Below are positions 57,633 to 64,000 of a stretch of DNA of 64,000 bases, in pieces; positions within the stretch are counted from its first letter, which is position 1, and the number at the start of each line of letters is the position of its first letter. Source of the DNA: Hesseltinella vesiculosa (lineage: Eukaryota; Mucoromycota; Mucoromycetes; Mucorales; Cunninghamellaceae). The position numbers and the translations under genes are program-made. The notes beneath the pieces are model-generated. The model did not search any database, was not told the origin of the DNA, and was given only the letters and a program-made list of their open reading frames with translations. Location: positions 124,001 to 188,000 of the forward strand of contig MCGT01000042.1 of assembly GCA_002104935.1 (NCBI GenBank). Direction: 5' to 3'.

Positions 57633-59670
57633 AGAAACTTTAGTTGCTAGGATTATCGAAACCTGTGGCGGGTTACTAGCTTATTTAGTAGCTTTATAGC
57701 AAAAGGTTAAACGTTTGCATAACAAATAATGTATATAAAAATCCAAAGAAAAATAAAAGTAGACAGTTGGAAGGACGCAGCGCTTTTTTTCAGTTGTGAT
57801 ACCAGAAGTCCAAAAAAGGAAAACTTGTCGAACGCGTTTTTAGACAAAAAAAAAAGCGTTGTCATTTTACAGTACAGAACAGTTCTGTAGTAAACCATCT
57901 GAAATAAAAAAAATATGAAGAGAAAGAGACAGGGTGTTTTTTTTAATGGCGATCAGGGGTCGACCCAAAGAGTGACACATATTTCTCGGCAGAGCTGGCT
58001 TGGAGGGTGAAACTGCTAAATCAATTCAAGTGCTCGAGAAAGTAAAATCAAGTACGCACGAAATCATTTTTAGTGAATGCCCAGCCTTCTCGTAATTTGT
58101 ACTGCAACTTCGTGGTCTTAATGTTCCTCTCTCATCGGCGCTTCGCCAGATCCTTGGGGCCGCCGGCGAGGAGTATGGGCTACATTTCGATCAATCAATG
58201 AGGCACAACAGGACATTTTCAATCTGGGTGCAGGTGCTATATATCAAACGCAAAATGTGCAAGTGACATTTCAATTTCCAAAAAAAAATGTAAAATGTCA
58301 TTTTCAAGAAATGATCTGCCCGTTGACATCTGCTGAATTATTGCGCGCAGTCAGCGCCAGCGCCATACACAGAATTTTCACCATCCTTTGGCGCGAGCCA
58401 GGCTTCTTTTGGAACCGTGAATGAACTTTTTTTCGCAGTCAAACCAATCGGACGAACCACCAAATTATTTTCTAGTGCGCAAGAAAGTCAAATCGCGTGC
58501 AAGTCATACAGCGAACTGGAGCTCTATTTCAAAGGACCATCACTTTTGACCTGCTATTGTCAAGCCAAGCTGAGGAGAGTGACATCGAAAAGGCACGACA
58601 TCGAAAAAAGAGTTTTCATCTTGTTGTTTAAGCACGGAAAGGGGTAGAACAAAAAAAAAAACGCGAAAAAACTGGAAAAAGATAAGGGACGTAGGGATGA
58701 GTTTGAATGGGCAAGGAAAGAACTCTAGGGCGGAAAGCGTTTGTCCATCAGCAAATGGAGGGAGGTGCAGTGATATTCTTCCAAGTACCAAATCTCTTTC
58801 CCACAAAGCAATCAAGGAGAATGCAGGCTCTGGAAATACGCATGGTGAAAAAGCTTGAATGTGGTGCATTGGCTATGTCTCCGTTGTCTTTGTATCCTCA
58901 CCTCGTGACATTCATTTCCCCAAACGACTCATTTATTCTGAAACATGCGACAATTGAAAGTGGAATGGCTGTGAAAACACGGGACATGCGATGTAATTTT
59001 TTTCAAGTATTTTATTTTTTCAATATCAAAAAGTTTAGTGTCTCCATTTGCAACAGGGTCTTGAACAGGTGCTACAAAAGCATAAGAAACAGAGTTAAAA
59101 AATGAATCAAATCTCTTCCAATGCTTGAGAAGTGTTTGTCGATAAGAGTATCAGAAGCAAAAAGGGCTGCGCTGTATGTTTCTCGACATCAAAGTCTTCC
59201 GCCTGGGGCGACAGCAGTCATCATATGATCGATCAAACATCTCAAGATGTCAAACGGACTTACCAAAGCCATACAAGAGACACTTGCAGAGTATTTGCTT
59301 GCATACAGCACAATGCGATAAAGGTTCAGTATGAACTTTTAACCAACATCTACAGACATGCAATGCAAATGCACTTCAAAAAGAATAAAAGAAAGAAGAA
59401 GTTTTTTGGTGACCTTTTTAAAGCTAAAAAAAAAAAATTTATCTTTTCCAGCTCAGACGCAAGCCTCACAGTGACCGTCTCATTGAGACTTGCTGTTGTG
59501 GCCATTTTTTGAACTTCACCTGTGAACATGGAGCATCCTAACTGGCTTTGGAAAGCGATTTATCTTTGGAAAATGATTCCTCTCAGGTGCTGTAAATGGT
59601 AAATTTTTAATTGTAACTGGGCAATGAGCAGGGGTATGCTTTCTTGCTTTTTTTTTTTTTTTGTATCTGT
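57633..59670. other. Gene-poor region before the GNAT pair
   Basis: About 2 kb without a recognisable gene. Small frames such as 58417-58647 and 58707-59105 on the plus strand have no family-like features. Two A/T-rich stretches and decayed repeat words (57806-57862) suggest degenerated element sequence. Confidence 0.45.
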
Positions 59671-60648
59671 CTAGCCAATTGTGAGGGTCGAGAGGCTGAA
59701 GAGACCGGAAGGCTCTAAGATTGGTGCTGGGCCTCTCCACATGCGCGCGTGCGACACAACATAATCAAAGCCTAGGGATTCTACCAGTGCCACAGCCATG
59801 GGGTTAGAAGCACAGGCGTTAAAATTGAAGGCCAACTGGTGGTCCTTGGGAAGTTTCCATGAAGGCGAGAGCAACTGGGCCAGTACCCAATTGGCCATAT
59901 GAAGTAGGAGCTGGTTGATCACTTGAATTTCTTTGCCATACAAGACCACAGCGAAGCCTCGTACCGACGGGCGCACGGTACCAAAATGCGTTACCGTTGA
60001 CTCGTCGTCAAGCACCACCCAACCTGCACGTCCAAGGTCGGCAGCCTGGTCATTGCTGTGCAGGTCAATCCATGCTTTCCAAAACGCATTTCGGTTCATG
60101 CCAGTATACTTATCCTCGAGTTGCACCAGGCCATCCAGATGCTCTATCGCTAGTGGTGTCAGGATGGAAGGCTGCGTGTTGCTCAGCTTTTGCAACAACG
60201 GCGTCACGACGCTTTTTTGTATGTCGCCTCGGTACGTAAGTGTAATGGTATTTGGTTGAAATCCAGAACGTTGGTAAGCGTCAAACATTTCGAATTTTCC
60301 ATCCAAGCCCAAGAAACGACAGCTGCCCAAGAGCTGTATGGCTTCCTTGAACAAGATGCGTCCATAGCCTCGGAGGCGGTATTGAGGAGGTACAATGAAT
60401 GCCCCAATATACCCTACCTCATCAGAGTGCTTGCAGGCAAAAACACACCCTACGACTTCTTCTTTTCCATGGCCATCCTTGATCGTTCCAAGGAGCATAC
60501 CATCGCGATACATCTCGAAATAGACTAAGCGTGCCTCTTTATCATCAAAACCATGGTTCCAACCAAGCATTTTCACTGGCCAGTCCCTAAAATAATGGCA
60601 AGCCTCTTCCACATCCTTGACGGGGCGAATGGCGAATGAAGGATCCAT
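59671..60648 (-). CDS. GNAT-family N-acetyltransferase, paralogue 1
   Basis: An intronless ORF of 325 residues from ATG 60648-60646. The N-terminal GNAT domain has EVVGCVFACKHSDEVGYIGA, FIVPPQYRLRGYGRILFKEA with the acetyl-CoA-binding Arg-x-x-Gly-Tyr-Gly loop, and a YQRSGFQP helix. The C-terminal half is a second, more diverged GNAT-like fold (GTVRPSVRGFAVVLYG, ACASNPMAVALVESLGF), as in double-GNAT proteins of the Acetyltransf_18 type. Substrate unknown. It forms a tandem pair with the next gene, same strand, about 255 bp apart. Confidence 0.85.
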   Translation of the reverse strand: MDPSFAIRPVKDVEEACHYFRDWPVKMLGWNHGFDDKEARLVYFEMYRDGMLLGTIKDGHGKEEVVGCVFACKHSDEVGYIGAFIVPPQYRLRGYGRILFKEAIQLLGSCRFLGLDGKFEMFDAYQRSGFQPNTITLTYRGDIQKSVVTPLLQKLSNTQPSILTPLAIEHLDGLVQLEDKYTGMNRNAFWKAWIDLHSNDQAADLGRAGWVVLDDESTVTHFGTVRPSVRGFAVVLYGKEIQVINQLLLHMANWVLAQLLSPSWKLPKDHQLAFNFNACASNPMAVALVESLGFDYVVSHARMWRGPAPILEPSGLFSLSTLTIG

Positions 60649-60903
60649 TATCAAAGAAAAAAATTAAAAATTTCCCAAGACGATGAAGTAAAAAAAAAGG
60701 GGGTTTTATTAAGAGAAAAATACAGTACTGCGGTTATCTAAAAAATTGACCGAGTTTCTTTTTTTGGACAGTGATACAGTGCTTTTCTATTGGCCGGGGC
60801 AGCGAATGATTTATTTTTCTCTGGAGGTCATCCATGCAGAAAAAAAAAAGAAGAAAGGAAGAAAGGAATGCTCCTTGGCTAATCTACATCAAACAATTTT
60901 ACT

Positions 60904-61884
60904 TCAGCCAACGGTAAAAGAACCAGTGCTGTAGATTCCCGAGAGATCGGATTGGGGCACTCCGCCACGCCACATTCGAATCCGCCCTGAAACGCAATTG
61001 AAGCCGAGCGATTCAACGAGCGCCACAGACAGTGGGTTGGAAGCGCAGGTGTTCAAGTTAAACACAGTTTGATGATCCTTTGGTAGCTTCCACGAAGACT
61101 GGTCAACTTGAGCTAGCACCCATCGGCCCATTTGAAGCAAGAGCTGACGAATGACGTGGCTATCTGGACCATACAGAGCAACCACAAATCCCCGAACCGC
61201 CGGGCGAACCGTGCCGAAATGTGTCACATTCTTGTCATTATCCAGCACCACCCAACCTGCTCTGCCTTTGCTTTGATCGTTGGTGTGTAGATGGATCCAC
61301 TGCTGCCAATAGGCCCACCGTTCCATGCCTGCATGTTTAAGATCCAGCTCGACCAAACCCTTCAAATGCTCTGAGGTCAGAGGAGCAAGATCAGCTTTGA
61401 CCATGCTGTTTCCCATTTTGGTTGTAAAATCCGCTAGTGGTTTGACGACATGTTGAAGGATATCCCCTCGATAGGTAAGGCCAACATTGCTTGGTTTGAA
61501 TCCTGAGCGTACGTAAGTGTCAACCATTTCGTACTTGCCGTCCAGTCCGATATGCTGACACTCACCAAGGTATCGAAGTGCCTCTGTGAACAAAGCACTG
61601 CCATAACCTTTGCATCGATGCACTTCTGGGACAATAAAACAGCCAATAAACCCTACTTGGTCCGTATGTTTGCAGGCAAAAACTGAGCCTACGACTGTTT
61701 CTTTGCCTCGGTCGTCCTTCACTGTTCCCAGTAACATCCCCTTGGAGTCCACAGGATAAAAGACTTGCCGCACTTCCTCGTCATCACAGGAATGATTCCA
61801 GCCGGCCAGCACGGGCCATTCTCTAAAGTAGTAGCTAGCTTCCTCCACATCCTTAACAGAGCGAATAGTAAAGCTAGGATCCAT
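60904..61884 (-). CDS. GNAT-family N-acetyltransferase, paralogue 2
   Basis: An intronless ORF of 326 residues that aligns end to end with the neighbour at 59671-60648, at about 60% identity by eye. It shares MDPSFTIRSVKDVEEASYYF, ETVVGSVFACKHTDQVGFIG, the VHRCKGYGSALF acetyl-CoA loop and TCASNPLSVALVESLGF. Both copies look intact, so they likely arose by an old tandem duplication. The substrate is unknown. Spacing to the sphingolipid gene at 61981 is under 100 bp, although there is no evidence of co-transcription. Confidence 0.85.
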   Translation of the reverse strand: MDPSFTIRSVKDVEEASYYFREWPVLAGWNHSCDDEEVRQVFYPVDSKGMLLGTVKDDRGKETVVGSVFACKHTDQVGFIGCFIVPEVHRCKGYGSALFTEALRYLGECQHIGLDGKYEMVDTYVRSGFKPSNVGLTYRGDILQHVVKPLADFTTKMGNSMVKADLAPLTSEHLKGLVELDLKHAGMERWAYWQQWIHLHTNDQSKGRAGWVVLDNDKNVTHFGTVRPAVRGFVVALYGPDSHVIRQLLLQMGRWVLAQVDQSSWKLPKDHQTVFNLNTCASNPLSVALVESLGFNCVSGRIRMWRGGVPQSDLSGIYSTGSFTVG

Positions 61885-61980
61885 GATAAATAGGTAAATT
61901 TTAAAGAGAAATAAGAGTTTGAAAAAAAAAAAGAGTTTTAAGGACGCTGAAAAATGTTTGAGAGTCCGCGACGAATGGAT

Positions 61981-63381
61981 TTAATGTTGCTTCGTTTTCA
62001 AAGACTTCACGAGCCAGTCCATGTAAAGCGCATATCCAGAGGCAATTATTTGGCCCACTAGGGCTAGCAAGGTGTCCAAGAAAAAGTTGTTTGCTGGTGT
62101 AACGCCTAAAAAATAAAAAGGGTTAAACCAGTCCACAAGAGGGCTTGTCATTTTCTTTACCTCGAGTGGTTGCACGCAATATTTCTGAAACAATATCCAC
62201 CATGATCATGTAATTACCAGATCGAAGACCTAAGAACAGTACATACTAGCAGTGAGAAAGTGTTGGGCGAGGCTGGGGGGGGGGCTGGTTTCTTCAGAAT
62301 GACAGGCTTACCGTGAATCAAAGATTTTGCACATTCCTCGGGTGTCTGGGGTTCGTTGGTGCCTTCGATTTCCTTGGTGACTTCCGGCTTTGTGAGATTC
62401 TATAATTGGAACACACATGAGATAAAAACAGAGGCCATCATCGCACCAACTATTTTTTTTTCTTTTCTACCTCTTGATCAAATCCAGGTGACAAAATTCC
62501 GCCTGGGAAAAAGATATGGACATCGATGTCGTATTGCTTGAGTTCATTTCGAAGCGTATCAGCCAACCCTCGAATAGCAAACTTGGTAGGGGAGTACGTC
62601 CCATAACCAGCAAAGCTTAGCAGGCCCAACATTGACGAAACAAACACAATCTTACCGCGCTTGATCCCAGCTTCTTTCATGCGAAGGGCTGCTTGCTAAG
62701 GAAAAAGGTACATGTTCCTGCATCAGAATCGCGCAATTGTCGTCATTATTTTTTTTTACTACTTACATGAGCAGCGTACGTTTGACCAAGGAAATTCAAC
62801 TTGATGGAACGATCAAAGTCTTCCAAATCATAATCCAAAAACATTTTGGGAAGGGCAGCACCTAGCAGTAAATTTTCATGAGCACGCTATTGGCCAACAC
62901 AACGGTTGAATTTTACCAGCACAAGTAAACACATATTCAGGATCACGGCCAATCTTGATCTTTGCTTCATCATAAGCGCGCACAATATCTTCCTTGATAG
63001 TCACATCAGCACTAATGGCAATCACCTTTTGGCCTTGATGGCGGCATTGACTCTTTTACGCAGATAAAGATAAAGATGAGAATTTACCCCTCGTTTAACT
63101 GAATACCTTTCCAAATCTGATTGGATTACCTTGATTTCGATGACAGCATTGTCTAATTCAGCTTTGCGGCGAGCAATAATGGTAATATCAGCACCAGCCT
63201 TGGCAAGTTCGATGGCTAAACCTTTCCCCAATCCAGTGCTGCCACCTGTAATAAAGCAATGTTTTCCGGCAGGCTCAAAAGGTGGGCGCGTTATGTAATG
63301 GTATATGCGTTCCAATATGATAGCAGTAACGGTTGCTGCACCCAGTGCAACCAATGTTGTACCCCACGACGGCAATACCAT
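61981..63381 (-). CDS. TSC10: 3-ketodihydrosphingosine reductase (KDSR/Tsc10)
   Basis: About seven exons give an estimated 330 residues. The N-terminus (MVLPSWGTTLVALGAATVTA) is a membrane segment. The short-chain dehydrogenase fold has the NADPH motif CFITGGSTGLGKGLA, the FTCAGAALPKMF strand, SSMLGLLSF and the catalytic YSPTK (Tyr-x-x-x-Lys). A C-terminal hydrophobic stretch (ALVGQIIASGYALYM) is probably a second anchor, and the basic KSLKTKQH end faces the cytosol. The enzyme reduces 3-ketodihydrosphingosine to dihydrosphingosine in the ER, the second step of sphingolipid synthesis. ATG at 63381-63379 was chosen because it opens the membrane segment; the upstream in-frame region is intron-like. 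The exon order runs from ITGG to PGGILSPGFDQE and on to the 61983 stop. Confidence 0.9.
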
Positions 63382-63496
63382 CGCAACAAAAAAATAAATA
63401 AGCGGGAAGAGAAGCTTTCTGATAGAAAAAAAAAAGCGTACTTTTAAACTTTTTATCTCTTTTTCTTCTCGCTCGTTTACCACTCTGGTCAATGAC
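63382..63496. promoter_or_regulatory. Short divergent promoter region
   Basis: Only 115 bp separate the ATG of the reductase gene from the ATG of the multicopper oxidase gene on the opposite strand, so both promoters must overlap here. It includes an A tract (63425-63435). No metal-response element was recognised. Confidence 0.5.
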
Positions 63497-64000
63497 ATGG
63501 CCTGTTTACTCTTGTACGTGCTTTGTTTGTTCCTGTCGCCAGTTTTCAGTCAACCGACGCAGGAGTTGATTGATGAATTTAGTGATCTTTATGCCGAACT
63601 CGAACAGCCCCTTGCAGGAAAAGAAAGGATATACCACGTCGCCATCGATCAAGTTATATGGGACTTTGTGCCTGATCATTGGGACTACATTCAAGACACA
63701 GCCTTGGAAACTTCTTCCAGCAAAGAATGGACCGTTTCTTGCAAGTGTCTTGTCATAATACCTATACAGCTTCTCTGCCAAAAACTCGTACATCAATCAA
63801 CTCATGCCTCACTTTTTTTCCCCACTCTTCTAGCATCTACGGCAGTCGGTAGCCGTTATTACAAGGCGCAGTACAGAGAATACACTGACGACTCTTATAC
63901 AGAGCTGTCACATATACCATCATGGCAAGGTGGAATGGGACCTATTCTGCGTGGTGAAGTTGGCGATACGCTGGTGGTACATGTCTGGAATCGAGCCCAG
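63497..64000 (+). CDS. Secreted multicopper oxidase, ceruloplasmin-like, partial (3' end beyond window)
   Basis: The first exon encodes MACLLLYVLCLFLSPVFS, a signal peptide, then an acidic stretch and IYHVAIDQVIWDFVPDHWD, which matches the start of ceruloplasmin/hephaestin cupredoxin domains (Y.A..E..WDYAP). A second exon after about 95 bp continues with RYYKAQYREYTDDSY and GGMGPILRGEVGDTLVVHVW, the strand that precedes the first copper-ligand loop. Such enzymes oxidise Fe(II) or organic substrates outside the cell using four Cu ions. The copper-ligand histidines lie beyond the window, so activity is inferred. The intron (about 63743-63833) has a GTGTCT donor and CTTCTAG acceptor. The last base of the window is coding. 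Confidence 0.75.
   Translation, partial: MACLLLYVLCLFLSPVFSQPTQELIDEFSDLYAELEQPLAGKERIYHVAIDQVIWDFVPDHWDYIQDTALETSSSKEWTVSCKCLVIIPIQLLCQKLVHQSTHASLFFPTLLASTAVGSRYYKAQYREYTDDSYTELSHIPSWQGGMGPILRGEVGDTLVVHVWNRAQ

Noticed and set aside
58417..59105. Small plus-strand ORFs of 76 and 132 residues
   Set aside because: Random-looking composition, no domain, and no splice sites linking them into a longer frame.

Overview
The window looks like nuclear DNA of a filamentous fungus, most likely Mucoromycota (order Mucorales). Genes carry many short introns (about 50-120 bp, GT-AG) and are packed on both strands with short spacers. The proteins are ordinary eukaryotic housekeeping proteins. Several families present are, to my knowledge, typical of Mucorales genomes: a PD-(D/E)XK nuclease-like family, a short Cys-rich zinc-finger-like family and a lineage-specific hypothetical family. 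The species cannot be fixed from sequence alone. Long A or T homopolymer tracts (up to 32 nt) are very common in introns and spacers.

Layout. 1.7-3.7 kb (-): RBM26/27-like CCCH/RRM RNA-surveillance protein, divergent from an ISWI remodeler (4.1-8.4 kb, +). 8.6-10.7 kb (+): PHAF1-family protein with two microsatellite introns, then unidentified exon-like sequence. 11.9-14.1 kb (+): Kcs1-type inositol hexakisphosphate kinase. 14.9-15.3 kb: direct duplication. 15.4-17.3 kb (+): lineage-specific protein whose two ORFs are best joined by a GC-AG intron. 18.1-21.6 kb (+): beta-COP. 21.7-23.0 kb: repeat cluster. 23.4-27.6 kb (+): GRAM-TBC Rab GAP. 27.8-33.0 kb (-): a 1,736-residue secreted Ser/Thr-rich repeat protein. 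35.1-37.0 kb (+): COG8. 37.3-40.4 kb: mobile-element graveyard with a pogo-type transposase remnant next to a 1,035-bp near-perfect foldback. 40.7-44.6 kb (-): VHS-GAT sorting adaptor and an unidentified zinc-finger protein. 45.1-46.9 kb (+): unidentified coiled-coil protein. 48.0-50.0 kb (+): proteasome subunit Rpn3. 50.5-54.2 kb (-): Kelch protein and homocysteine S-methyltransferase. 54.5-57.6 kb: PD-(D/E)XK gene, its truncated copy, a Cys-rich pseudogene and a 10-bp minisatellite. 59.7-61.9 kb (-): tandem GNAT paralogues. 62.0-63.4 kb (-): 3-ketodihydrosphingosine reductase, divergent from a secreted multicopper oxidase that runs off the window end.

The housekeeping genes do not form one pathway, though several serve membrane traffic (beta-COP, COG8, Rab GAP, VHS-GAT). 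The accessory interest lies in the repeat-rich intervals. The strongest candidates for something undescribed are the foldback beside the transposase remnant (a possible natural dsRNA source), the repeat-built cell-surface protein with a 672-bp higher-order repeat, and the dispersed Cys-rich and PD-(D/E)XK fragments.
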